Below are positions 30,591 to 42,062 of a DNA stretch of 64,000 nt, piece after piece. This DNA comes from Zygaena filipendulae. Taxonomy: Eukaryota > Arthropoda > Insecta > Lepidoptera > Zygaenidae. Made by a program: the position numbers and the translations under genes. The notes under the pieces are model-generated. The model was not told where the DNA came from. It ran no database searches and worked only from the letters and a program-made list of their open reading frames with translations. Where the stretch lies: the NCBI GenBank assembly GCA_907165275.2, contig OU015649.1:7098001-7162000 (forward strand). Reading direction: 5' to 3'. How positions within the stretch are numbered: position 1 is the first letter of the stretch; every line of letters begins with the position of its first letter.

Positions 30591-30631
30591 CCCGTGCCCA
30601 TAGTGATTACCTTCTCTCTGCCCGTGCCCAT
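30591..30631 (+). mobile_element. Micro-insertion X2 with duplicated flank
   Basis: CCCGTGCCCAT occurs at 30591-30601 and 30621-30631. Between them is the X-family sequence AGTGATTACCTTCTCTCTG. The insert is 19-22 bp depending on how the overlap is divided, and the duplication is 8-11 bp. Confidence 0.8.
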
Positions 30632-30680
30632 TGACGGTCAGTTAACGGATATAATCCGCGGATGTGATCCGTCGGATGTC

Positions 30681-30723
30681 ATCCACCTCACGTAGTGATT
30701 ACCTTCTCTCTGATCCACCTCAC
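30681..30723 (+). mobile_element. Micro-insertion X3 with duplicated flank
   Basis: ATCCACCTCAC occurs at 30681-30691 and 30713-30723. Between them is GTAGTGATTACC followed by TTCTCTCTG. It lies 60 bases from X2 and ends at the same base, but begins two bases earlier. Confidence 0.8.
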
Positions 30724-30904
30724 TCACTGGCTGCAATCCGGCGCTTCTCGAAGTCATAAACTCATAATATGATAATAATTAATCAATAATTTATTTCATA
30801 TTATGAGTTTAAATAAATAGCGCCAAGATTTTTGACATAGTTTCAAAATTATTAGGGCGAAAATATTGGTCTTAAGCTGGGCATTGACTATATTTTTTTC
30901 GAAT

Positions 30905-31215
30905 TAGTATTCTTCTTGTTCTTCTTTTAATAATGGCGTCTAATAATTTGCCAATTACAATGTTACTTAATAATAAAAATCTCTTCATCTACTTCTTCAA
31001 TTATGGCGAAACGCCAATGACAGTGTTAGATTGTCCCCCAAGTTAAAACATGGCTCTATTGAAAGCCAGTTTCCTGCTCAGGGTCCAAAATAGATGCTGA
31101 AAAGTGACTGAAATAACGAAGACACGTGACACGCGTGTTATCGGTACGGCTTTCACTCGTCAACCACAGATATCTAGTAAATTAAGTCGGGTCGTCAACA
31201 ACCTTTCGAATCAGT
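30905..31215 (+). repeat. Interspersed repeat E, copy with a micro-insertion
   Basis: This matches the reverse complement of about 60240-60500. Shared words include GGCGAAACGCCAATGACA, CAAGTTAAAACATGGCTCT, CAGTTTCCTGCTCAGGGTCC and GGCTTTCACTCGTCAAC. The copy here carries an extra 35 bases, which is the insertion Zb1 plus its duplication. Confidence 0.8.
31165..31191. mobile_element. Micro-insertion Zb1 (27 bp), empty site known
   Basis: The insert starts CACAGATATCTAGTAAATTA and is flanked by the perfect 8-bp duplication TCGTCAAC (31157-31164 and 31192-31199). The related repeat at about 60250-60270 (opposite strand) has a single TCGTCAAC and no insert, so the unoccupied state is visible in the same window. 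Confidence 0.9.
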
Positions 31216-31289
31216 CTGGATATGGATTTGACAGCTCAAGTCAGCGACGAAAATGTAAATTTTAGCCGTAGGTCAGCTGGAGGCTTACT

Positions 31290-31375
31290 ATGAGCTCTTA
31301 AAGCAGGTCCTAAATTGAATTGCTCTGCTTTATCGTACTATCACCACATTTTAGCAGGCTTGCTACCGGCCTGTT
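31290..31375. repeat. MITE half, ATGAGCTCTTAAAGCAG family
   Basis: ATGAGCTCTTAAAGCAGGTCC and the following CTGCTTTATCGTAC match the left half of the complete copy at 36158-36271. The right end is missing. Confidence 0.55.
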
Positions 31376-31449
31376 TACGTTGACATCTAGAAAACCGTTC
31401 ACCTTTTTTTTGTATGAACATTTCGTACTACGCTGAGGTACTACGACCA

Positions 31450-32085
31450 CCAGTTTGACAGCACGAAAGCGTCGTAAAGGCGTCTAAAATGTCAAATAAA
31501 GCGATGGTTAAAAAGTTGGTCTATGATGAACTTTTTCAACATTGTTTTGTAAATTGGAGTGATTTTCGACGGATTTTCGTATGAATCAGAGATTTTTTTT
31601 GTTAAAGTGTGAATCAAAGATAATATAGTTTAAATACTACTGCGTGTGCGTTTTCAAGAGATTTTTTTGGGCCATTTTCTACCTTACGTTCGATTCATTG
31701 GCAGTGAAGAAACATAGCGTATTTATTTTTTAAATTTACCTCGATGGGGAAGGCAAAGGAAGCTAAATACAACCAATTCAGTAGTATTTTTCTTCTTCTG
31801 AAGTTATTTACATTGAAATGCATTGACGAGATGCATTTCATTTTTACAAATAAAAACTTATAAACTAAGGCATACAAAAGGCGGTCTTATCGCTTTACTA
31901 GCGATCTCTTCCAGACAACCTTTAGGTGGACAGGACAACAAAAAAAGATATGATGATTTGGTAATTTGGTATATTATAATATATAGTTATAGGAAGAACA
32001 GGAATCATAAAATAATATTAAGAGATTTATAATTTAATATACCTATAATTTATTATATAAAAATATTAACAAGTCAATCAATAAT
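31450..32085. other. No gene recognised; decayed repeat D piece
   Basis: About 31700-31830 resembles repeat D in reverse (GAAGTTATTTACATTGAAATGC). The small open frames here have no domain. Confidence 0.35.
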
Positions 32086-32098
32086 TACGCATAATTAC

Positions 32099-32688
32099 TA
32101 GAGATGTGCCGATCATGACTTTGGCCGACTAGCCTATTAGTCTATATAGTCGGTTGTAACGAAACCGATGAGCCGATAAATTTTCGGAGATTTCGGTGAC
32201 GCTTCGTTTACAGCGATTCGCGCGCAATTCGCAACTGCGAACGTGTCGGAACCAGCCCCCCTAGCCAAAATGACATTCTTCAACCGTTAACACGTAAAAA
32301 CTAAGTAACTAATCGTCATGTCACTTGGGCAGTCAATCAGAATTTTAGTTTTGCGTGACCACGATCAATTTGGCTAGGGTTTCGTTATTTCGCATTGTTT
32401 TTTTATTTTTACTTTTGTACGGGTTAGAGCGGTGGTTTTGTGAAAAAAAATATTTTTGTTACTATGTATTATTGATACTATTATCATTCATTAAAGCTCA
32501 GTTAAAACTTAATCATGTCAAAAAGACAGTCTCGTGTTGTGTATCGATTTTTTTCTGATCAATTGAACAATGACTCTCGTAATTATTACTTTATTTAATG
32601 TAATGCCCCCTACATACATTTTATTGAGAAATACATACCATAAAGAAACCATAGTCGGCTTTACCGACTAGTCGGAACATCTCTAATA
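32099..32688. mobile_element. hAT-like non-autonomous element (about 590 bp)
   Basis: The left end TAGAGATGTGCCGA and right end TCGGAACATCTCTA are inverted. ATAATTAC flanks both sides (32091-32098 and 32689-32696), an 8-bp duplication. Three extra bases (ATA) separate the right terminal repeat from the duplication. No transposase was seen. Confidence 0.6.
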
Positions 32689-33110
32689 ATAATTACGCAT
32701 CTATGAACTCGTAAACATAATAAGATAGGTACCAACAATCAACATTGAGAAGTTTCAGCGAAGTATGCAACTTCTTTTTTGCATTCGGGTCGCTCCAAGC
32801 TCCCATATCACTCCGTATTTGAGCAAGGCAAGTCTGTTGAACATGGAAGCTCGTAGAAAGCTCCAACTGATTGCGCTGTTGTTTGGTGTGGAGAAGACGG
32901 ATAGGTCTCTAACGTTTTAAAAGGTTGCTTGTAGCCATTTTGAGATGTAATATCTTGTACATAGTCGCGCGGTTTAACATCGAAAATTATTGCGGCACGA
33001 CTTTATGCTAAATAAGTCATCAGGCCAGTGATACTATACAGCAAGGATACAGTTTCTGGAGTTTAGCTTTTATTTGCAAATCCGTAGCACCCGTTATGTA
33101 AGAGCCTGTA

Positions 33111-33247
33111 CACACCACGTTTTTTAAACGGTCGACGACGCGCTTTTATCCTACAAAAGTCTACACAGGCTGCATCTGACTCGCGTGCGTATCGCGTCTG
33201 TATCGCTACAAACACGCGTCGACGGTGCGTTTAAAAAACGTGGTGTG
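33111..33247. mobile_element. Small foldback MITE (137 bp) beside POFUT1 stop
   Basis: CACACCACGTTTTTTAAACG (33111-33130) is perfectly inverted at 33228-33247. The interior has CGACGCG words. It ends 17 bases from the POFUT1 stop codon and would lie in the 3' UTR. Confidence 0.7.
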
Positions 33248-33263
33248 CTTAGGTCCTAAGCGC

Positions 33264-36200
33264 CTAAAGCTCATCATGTTTCGTTTTTTTTTGGGGGAAT
33301 GACCAAAATTCCGATGGCAAACCTTTCACATCCCTTTCTCTTTTTACAAATGCAGTGTATGAAGAGACACAGTTACCAATAAAATAATTAGCTTGGCCCA
33401 AAATAGCTAAATCTAAATGTGGATTAGGGGGCAACAGTCTGATTATATTTACTTCAAAACGTTGCAATGCATCTTTTAATTCTTTAATCATGTGATTCGA
33501 GTCTGATGCAACAAACACATTTTTTATTCCACTGAGTTTCTTGAGAGCTCTTTTAATTTGTCTGTAAATAAAAAAAAAATGTTAAAATATCAATAAAGTT
33601 TGTATTCAAGGGGTATGTCGCTTAGATGAGTGCTTTGTTTGGAAAATGGATGAATGGGACTTGAGACATTCACACTAAATTCACAGTGAGATTCCGAGTC
33701 CCAGATCGGCAAACTAACTATCGGTTGATAATAACTCACTCACCCCCTCCCACACACTCACCTTCCGCACGACACTCACACACACACACCCACCCTAACA
33801 CACATATATACACACGCACACTCGCACACATACCCTACCCTCATATTAAATACTATGTTTCCCATACACTCCCATTTCGTCTCCCAATTCCCCCCCCATC
33901 CCCTTCTTTCCTCCTTGACTACTTGTCCTGTAATCCTAGCTTAAATTCAGGGAATTCCTCAAGTTTCCTTTTCATAAGTTAGAAATTACTTTATTTAACT
34001 TTAACCTGGTTTTGCATTATTACCTACTACTAAGTTTAGAAGAGCGGTGACTCCCAACACGGGTCTAAGCTTACTGGGAGCCACCTGCCACTAGTTTTTA
34101 AGCAAACATGTAAGAACAAATAAAATAATTAAATAAATAAAAAAATAAAAGGTAAGCAAACTGACGTGAGTACGTAATTACGAATATAACTTTTACTAGG
34201 GTAATTGAGTATTAAAGCTTAGGGTGCGTACAGAGTTTGTCCCATGTAAAAAGGACAAGCCAACATTTTTGCATGCGTGTGACCCAATCCTGGAGCATCA
34301 GCAGCAGCGATAAAGCCACGCGCCGTAGTCAAAGTGCACTTTGATTAGTGTTGCCATTATCAAATAATTTATTTTGTCACAATTTATTAGAGTTTACTAG
34401 ACAGCTTCTAAAATATGGACGGGGTATATTAAAAACTCTTTTCGCCTATAGTATGTATAAACTTGTAATAAAATTTCTTTGGCTGTACTATTTGTATCTG
34501 ACTGGTTTTGATGACATTAAGTTTAGTGCAGTGTCAGTAAGGGTAGGTCAGGTAGCACAAAGTTGGTTTAAGCGTTTACGAGAATAAATTGTTTAGAGTA
34601 ATCTAATCGGAACTCTCTCTGAAATTTTTGTTGTTTTCTCAAAAGATATCTCCAATCGACTCCGCTGATATATCTAATAATATTCTAATGTTATATAAAA
34701 ATTTAACCTACTTACTTAATGATTTCGGATTTATCCGGTAAACACATAGACAAGGTCAGTGGACCCCTTTCATTTTTATATCCAATGCACTGTGGTGCCG
34801 AAAATAACATAGGGCTATCTGGTACATGTCTGCAAGCTTTTACCCAGTCTTGTCCATTTCGTAAATGAATACCAAGAAAACCACCTCCACTCATATTTTG
34901 TTTTATAAAAGTTTTAGTTTTATTAGCAATTTCATTAGTCCACTGCATGTATTTTTGTAAACCTCTATTTTCTTTTTGCACTGGGAAACTGGCTGGAGCA
35001 CCTTAAAAAAAATTAAAAAATGTAGTTCACATAATTTTATCATAAAAATCTAAAAGTAAATAGGGTCATTGCGCCGGTTGGCGGCCTTTTAGTCGCCTTC
35101 CCAACTTTGCTCCTTAAAATTAATATAATATGTCCATATTTCAAGTTCTGATTGTTTCTGTAGGGGTAGCAAATATAATCAAGTTTTTTTTCGAAACACG
35201 TATTGAAGGAATATTCAATCAGTTTTTTTTTTATTAAATAATTACCAGAAATTTACCTAAAATGCCGGTTGACGGCCACTTTTTTTGGTTCGCGGCCACC
35301 CAAGAGTTAGTTCGCGGCCGCCAGTTTTACGTACAATAATTATTGACTTACGAGTATACTTTTTGAAGTTTTCGTACACTTTTCACCATATATCCTATTA
35401 TAAATTTCCACATAGTTGGACCTAATATGATCGCGATTGTTACTGAAACACTTACTCTTAAAAAGCATGTAGATATCTTCTGAATATTCGTCCCTTTCTT
35501 ACCTTAACCTTACATGTTCTAACATCTCTTTTCACAGCATTTGATCTTCTAGTCTGAGTCTCACACTACACTACAATTCTGTCTCTACCTTACCCTTCAC
35601 CCTTCTCCTCTCAACTCACCTTTGTCTTTAATTTCTGCAACCATTCTCCCCTCTGTAATTTCTTCTCTCCTTCCTTTACTTTATTTTCCATCCATTATTT
35701 CCTTACACGAAACTCTTTGCCTTAAGCTTTAATGCATTTATTCTTCATCTATACTCCTTCCTACATACTACACTTTCACATACTGCTGTTATTCTTGTCT
35801 TGTTGTTAAACACATTAAATTAGGTACTATCTCTGCAAATAACGAAATAAAACACTAAAATAGTTCAGTATATAAATGTATATTTTAATGAGATTTTAAC
35901 AAATTAAGTTTGGTGTTTTATTTAACGTATTGTCCTTATGATTAACAATTTTAATACTCCCAATTTTATTCCATAATTTAAAACTACTAAGTATTGTAAA
36001 TAATCGGCATTTTCTGTTTATGTGATAATTATAATAATTCCAGTTCGCGAAACCACAGTCGAATAGTTTCTTTGGTCACCCTCTTACGAGCTTTGTTGAT
36101 GCTTTCTGCAGATCTAATTGGTATTTCAGAATGCTTTTTCAGACTAGCGGGATCACTATGAGCTCTTAAAGCAGAACCTATATTGAATCGCTCTGCTTTA

Positions 36201-39200
36201 TCGTACGATAACCACCTTTAAGCAGACCTGTTTAAAGGCAATTCAATTTAGGTTCTGCTTTAAGAGCTCATGGTACAGGACCAGGACCATCATCCTTTCA
36301 AGTTGAAAGGGTTCGGCTTGTTTAAATCTTTCAATCTTTCCATCTGCCACTTAATCAATCTTGAATTGTACATCTCGGAATTCCAAATTTACGAGATGCT
36401 TCCCTGATTGGGATTTGTGCTTCGCGAATTTCCTTTAATGCCTGTTCTAGGGATTGAGGAGTGTAAGTCGCAGTTCTTTTTTTGTGTTTTTGGTAGACAT
36501 CTGTAAAAAGAAGTCGGTGTGAAAGAAGTGGCCATAAACTGACATCTCTATTTTTAATAGTCAGATCCTGAGGTCAGATTACGGCCGTCTCTTTTTCATA
36601 TGATTGTCAGACGGCCGCGAACCTGATTTGTTTTGTAAGCATGTGTTAGTTTGCGGCCATATTATAGATATAAATCCGTAATAAATTATATTTTGGCGGC
36701 CGTGAACTAACCATAGCATTTAAGCCAACCCCAACAATAAAAAATGTTGCACAAAACTAAACGTTATTTACATTAATAATAGAAAAGAAGACAAACTAAT
36801 CTCACCCAGTGAGTTAGAACTGCGGCCACCCCGGCCGTATACCAACTTTACTAAAAAATCCTTGTGTTGGTTGGCGGCCACCAAATAAAACTGGTATTAA
36901 AGTAATTTACTCGCAAATTAAATGCAAAATTAAGTAAAGCAAATAGCTATGATCACCCAAAAACAACCAAAATAGTAATAAGTAATCGTAAACTGTAAAT
37001 ACTTACTTTTAAAGCGGGACCTGTTTGCTATTTTTTGCGCAGCTTTGCGTACGTTTGTGGGCTGGTAGCGCGGCTAATAAAATGAACGATTTATTTCCGG
37101 CACATGGATTAGGAAAACCAACTAATTTGAATAGGGATTAAATTTTGCAACTATCCTACTTTTTAAAGAGCCATAACACGTCGGGATGGGTGGGATAGAA
37201 TTCTTATTATTGTAATATTTAGGCGGTTGGTGCTCTAAAAGGCCGCGAAATAACGCAGGGCCGCGATCCAGCGTAATGACCCTACCCACATTATGTTCAT
37301 CACATTTTCACCGAAATTGATGGTAATAAGGAACCCAGTTAGTTACTTGGGCGAAACCTTACCTATTATAAATGCGAAAGTGAGTTTGTACTACGCTTTC
37401 ACGACCTAACGCCTCGACCAATCATAATGAAATTTTGCATATACGTTGTCAAGGGTACAGAAAAGGACATAGTGTGATTTTTATCCCAGAATTTCCGCAG
37501 GAACTCAGAAATTTACGAGGCCGAAACTTCATTATATTTTGCATACTACACGTTGTCAGGGATACAGAAAAGGAAATAGGGTACTCTTATCCCGGAATTC
37601 CCGCGAGATCTTCGAAATTAACGCGGGTGAAACCGCGGGGTACAGCTAGTATTTGAATATAGCTCGAAAAAGGGCAAGATTTCCCTAGAGGATGTTGATT
37701 CCTTTTATAAATGCGAATGTGAGTTTATTTGTTTATTAGGTACGCTTTCACGCCTCACTCAACCGACCATCATGAAACTTTGCATACACGCTGTCAAGTG
37801 TATAGAGAAGGACATAGGGTACTTTTTGTTCTGCTTGACTTCGAAACGCACGGGTATAATCGCGGAGAACAGACTGTGACAGAATCGATATATTTGTTAT
37901 TGCTGGTCGAGGTTGCTCCCGCAGTGAGTGGATGGGAATAATTTAATGATGTGCGAGTGCTACCGAAAGAAATATAATGTAAGTACCTGTAAATGCCAAT
38001 ACAGGCCAATCACCACTTGGATATTTTTCTTTCCATTTTCGCATCATTACAGTGCTATTTGCATCATAATTTAGTGGTCCAAAAAATTCTGATCCAACAA
38101 AATCTATTCCAAAGGTATCCCAAAAAGGTCCAAAAGGGTTACCAGATTTGGCATTGCAACTATTTTCTATGCCGCCATTTCTCGCAGTATAACAAAATGA
38201 GATTCTTTTATTGGTTGGCCAAATAATTGGTGCTACATCTTCAATAAATTTTTCCATAGTAATAACTTTATGATAAATTTCTAATGAATTTACAGTAAAA
38301 TATGTATCAAATGGCACTTGTATTGATCTTGGTTCACCATATCTATACTCAACCCAAGGTGGGAGGATCAAAGTTCTATTTAAGCCTTTGCTGAATGCTA
38401 GCACACCTAAAAAATGGTCAGCTTGATTTCCAAACCGTCCTGAAAAAAAGTGAAATCATGGCTGTAGTGATTATAATAATACTTTCGTGTAGACGACATA
38501 CAGTATCATAATATACAGTTCCAGGGGGGCCTACTAGTAGTACTAGTAGAATTATGAATATAATTATCTAATTCAAACATCGACACGAAGATATTAATTG
38601 AATATTAAAATTGGAATCACTGAAAAATATGTAATGTTTATGTGTTTTTTTCTGATATATAAAGCAACTGTGGTTGGGTGACTATTAGAGGTCACGTAGC
38701 AAAATGCTAAAATGTCATCATCATCGATATCATAGGTGATAACATTTTCAGATAATGACTAGCTGTGTCCCGCGGTTTCACCCACGTGAGTTTCGGAATT
38801 TCCGCAGGAACTCCAAACTAGCCTACTTTACTTCTTAAACCTTCCCTGAACTTGAACAGATATTTCAAACTCAAAATTAGCTAAATCGGTTGAGCGATTC
38901 TCGAGTTTTAGCGAGACAAACGAATAGCAATTCATTTTTATATATAAAGATTAATAGCACGGGAGCCCAAGAGGGGATTTGTGGATTTACTAAAGCGCGT
39001 CATATTAACATAAGTCAAATCATGTTGAGTACCTCCACCAAATAAAGGCCTTCCACACAACGTCGCGCGTCTAGGATAAGTTATCAGAATAGTAAAAAAA
39101 AATCGATAGCTAGAAAGTAGAAATAGTCGGGCACATCAGATTAAAATAAAGTGGGTTACATTCTGAAAAGTGTGCATATGAATATAATCTGACGATTTCA

Positions 39201-41995
39201 ACATCACGTAAGGGAGTTAGAGCATCACAAACTTAACAAAAACAAAACCGCCACCTCGACATTCTTGAGCGCGGTTGTTCTTTCTAATTTTGAAGTAAAT
39301 AACTCAAGGATAGTGCAAAAAATATGATATGCCGATTTCCACAAACAGAAGAAATAAAAATAGTCTATAAAGTTTAGAGTGAGCAGCTGCAGTGAAACAA
39401 TTGTATTCCTCACTCTGACTTTCTTTCCCTTTCACTCTTTCTCTATCTCTCACTCTCTCGCATCGTCCTCACACTACTGTCCGTTGCCATGACGTCATCA
39501 CAGCACTCGCATCGTCCTCACACTACTGTCCGTTGCCATGACGTCATCACAGCATATCACTCACGGACTAAACGCGTTGACTTGATAACCTCTTTTTTTG
39601 AAGTCGGAATCAAACTATAGGTAGAGTACACCTTTCACTTTAATGTAATTTTTAACCGACTTCCATAAAGTATTGGTAAAGGTAGTAAAGTAAAACTTTT
39701 TCCATAAAAGTACGTATTGAACCAACTGATCAGTTCGAAGTCGGTACCAAGCCCAACGTTAGTGTTATTTTGGATTACATCGGTTGGTTTTTACTTTCTC
39801 ATTTTGGTGCAGTGCATTTTTGTTTTTTGAAGTTAGATGTCGTTTTTTCATTTATTTATTCTTTATTACACAGTATAATGAGTAGTGTTACTCACTAAAT
39901 GCTATTAAGGAGTTGCTGCAGTACAGAACTGACTCTGGGTAACTTGGACTTGCATAGTGAAAAGTTAAAAATAAGCAAAATATATAATATTTATACATAT
40001 TTACGTAAATAAATAAGAGGAAAAACTTACCTATATAAATTTAATGTAATATATAGATTATAGGTGAGTACATGGCGTGTTTGCCTATAATTGGATTTGC
40101 ATTGTGGCATGTAATGTACTCACTAGGCTTATATAGAATATTTTATAACGTAAATCTGTTGGCAAACCAATAAATAAATCAATAAATAAATAAATAAATA
40201 TAAAAATGGCGAACGGCATTAAGCCTTGCGGCATTCTCTACCAGTTAACCATTGGTGGGTTTTTCTTTTGGTGGGTTTTGTCTTTTGTATGAAACTGTGA
40301 ATCTAGGTAGGTACCACGTAATTTATGTTTTACATTACTGAGTGTTTTGCTATTTTTTCTGAATTTAAATGCTTATTATTGAATTTTTTTTATTTTTTTT
40401 CATGCTATTTCCTGTTTTATATAATATCACATTCAGTAATCTGTAAAAAAATAATATGATTTTTTAATCATCAGAATAAGATTATTCCAACTAATTGTCT
40501 GATTATTGATTATGACGGCTAGAACATCAAAAGTCTGCATAAAAATTTGACGCGTTCGAGTATTTCAAAATAGAGATTTTTTTTGCATTTTCAAAAAGTC
40601 GCCACATACTAGTGTTAAGTCCGAATCGTCAGTCTTTTGAATGGGAGCTTCTTTTGGGTTCATACCCTTTGATAATCTGATGCGCTCGAATGGCGGTACT
40701 CAACATGGTGCAAGGTACCCCCCTTATGTTAATCTGACGTGCTTTAGTAAATCCACAAATCCCCTCTTGGGCTCCCGTACTATATGGTGTGCCACCTGCA
40801 GTCAGACTGCTTGGCAGAAAGATTCAATCAAACTTTAGAATGACATTTCGTCAACAAAAGGATTTGGATGAGTACATACAACTTTTTCTTCTATCTTGCC
40901 ACTGTAAAAAATTAATTGTGTTCCAAAAAATTTTGATTTAGTTTACCAGTAGGTATGTCTTCAGTTGCCTTACACACTCTGTATACCTACTTAAGGCCTA
41001 TCACACTTTAAAATTTGTCAGAAACCAACTTAGGAAATGGGAAGGTGTAAATGTTGGTTCCGATTTAGGATCAGTGAGAGAGAGAGAGAGTGAGTGATCA
41101 CTGATCACACTACTCTAAATTGTATTCTAGTCAATTTAGGGTACAATTTAGAGTGGTGTAGCTGTGATCACTCGCTCTCTCTCACTCACTGATCCTAAAT
41201 CGGAACCAACGTTTACACCTTCCCATTTAGGATCAGTGAGAGAGAGTGAGTGATCACTGATCACACTACTCTAAATTGTATTCTAGTCAATTTAGGGTAC
41301 AATTTAGAGTGGTGTGACTGTGATCACTTGCTCTCTCTCTCTCACTCACTGATCCTAAATCGGAACCAACTTTTACACCTTCCGATTTCCTAAGTTGGTT
41401 TCTGACAAATTGTAAATTGTAATAAGCCTTTTATAGTTCAGTTTTTTCATCTGGCTATGGAACTTTAAAACACACACCTATTTAATAGCCTAGAATGCGC
41501 TTTGCCTTAGCATGATTCTATGATCTACCCTTCTTCATCCACTGTTAATTCAATTTAGTTCAGTTGCAAGTAGATGCTGGCCGAGTCTCAATGAGCGTCA
41601 ACGTCAGCAAACTGATACAAGACATGGGAATGCCACTATCCACGCGTTGCCTTAGTTTGAAATGACGACAAGGGCTGGTTGGCTTGGCTTGGCTTAGTTT
41701 GAAATGACAACAAGTTTTAGTGATGCCATTAACTTTTTAGGCACCACGACAGACCACGCCACTGCTAAGCGAAGGCAAGCAGTGCCGAATGTGTACAAGC
41801 TCTTTTCTAAACACGGTATTGGCCTCTGCACGTGCGCTGGGTCTACATCTATTAGCGGCATAAGGTAGAATTAGATGAATTAACTTACCTACCCATACAC
41901 GGACAGTAGGCAATATAACCATTCCGGTCATATGATACATTATTCGCAAAACTTTCTATGATCGTTAAAAATGATAACATCAACACTAGCTGCAT
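33264..41995 (-). CDS. POFUT1: GDP-fucose protein O-fucosyltransferase 1, four exons
   Basis: Exons are complement(41893-41995), complement(37987-38439), complement(34716-35001) and complement(33264-33561). All have GT..AG borders and phases that join exactly, giving 379 residues (human POFUT1 is 388). The enzyme adds O-linked fucose to EGF repeats of Notch and other proteins in the endoplasmic reticulum. Exon 1 encodes a signal peptide ([17 protein letters not shown]) and [11 protein letters not shown]. Exon 2 gives [11 protein letters not shown], the donor-binding start of the family, and PPWVEY and GNPFGPFWD. Exon 3 has [10 protein letters not shown] with the catalytic-region HLR motif. 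Exon 4 has [33 protein letters not shown] and the C-terminal HDEL retrieval signal. Nothing appears broken. The three introns are filled with mobile elements. Confidence 0.96.
33715..33845 (+). repeat. CA-rich simple repeat
   Basis: An irregular run of CACACA, CTCACA and CACACAC words lies in POFUT1 intron 3. The open frame over it (33686-33982) is low-complexity and not a gene. Confidence 0.6.
35063..37282. mobile_element. 2.2-kb TA-flanked element rich in GCGGCC motifs
   Basis: The left end GGGTCATTGCGCCGG and right end (reverse complement GGGTCATTACGCTGG) are inverted and flanked by TA (35061-35062 and 37283-37284). About ten GCGGCC/GGCCGC words are scattered through otherwise AT-rich DNA, often as TTGGCGGCC or GTTCGCGGCC. 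No transposase was recognised. It lies in POFUT1 intron 2. The TA duplication suggests a mariner-related or similar mover, which is unproven. Confidence 0.6.
36158..36271. mobile_element. 114-bp MITE nested in the GCGGCC element
   Basis: The ends ATGAGCTCTTAAAGCAGAAC and GTTCTGCTTTAAGAGCTCAT are perfect inverted repeats. A half copy lies at 31290. The target duplication is unclear. Confidence 0.65.
37355..37840 (+). repeat. Interspersed repeat A, consecutive copies
   Basis: Two consecutive partial units end at GGGTACAGCTAGTA (37638-37651). A third fragment begins at about 37705. All are in POFUT1 intron 2 near the exon 2 donor. Confidence 0.6.
38755..38952 (-). repeat. Interspersed repeat A-like copy
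   Basis: The copy starts GACTAGCTGTGTCCCGCGGTTT and ends TTATATATAAAGATTAATAG, a common terminal word of such repeats. It lies in POFUT1 intron 1. Confidence 0.55.
38955..40785. mobile_element. 1.8-kb element with long inverted ends in POFUT1 intron 1
   Basis: ACGGGAGCCCAAGAGGGGAT with the following TTTGTGGATTTACTAAAGC (38959 onward) is mirrored at 40740-40778. Similarity continues inward to CATGTTGAGTACC, about 90 bases per arm. The interior has no recognisable transposase. A clean target duplication was not found. Confidence 0.65.
39457..39554 (+). repeat. Perfect 49-bp tandem duplication
   Basis: The unit from CTCGCATCGTCCTCAC to CATCACAGCA is present twice without a difference. Each unit contains TGACGTCA, the palindromic CRE core, within CCATGACGTCATCAC. 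Confidence 0.8.
40994..41430. mobile_element. Foldback MITE with duplicated inner hairpin
   Basis: The outer arms (AATTTGTCAGAAACCAACTT.. / ..AAGTTGGTTTCTGACAAATT) enclose two consecutive copies of an inner hairpin of about 150 bases. The hairpin runs from GATTTAGGATCAGTGAGAG to its mirror and is centred on CTAGTCAATTTAGGGTA. It lies 460 bases inside POFUT1 intron 1 from exon 1. Confidence 0.7.
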
Positions 41996-42062
41996 TTTCG
42001 TTTAATTTCAATCAATTTCAATCTTCCAGCTTCTTCAATTCCTTTCTTCATGAAGTTTACCA

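Noticed and set aside
33686..33982. 98-residue frame rich in His/Thr/Pro
   Set aside because: It is translated from a CA-rich simple repeat within a POFUT1 intron.
41737..41949. 70-residue minus frame as a separate gene
   Set aside because: It partly overlaps POFUT1 exon 1 in the wrong frame. The exon in the correct frame joins exon 2 exactly.
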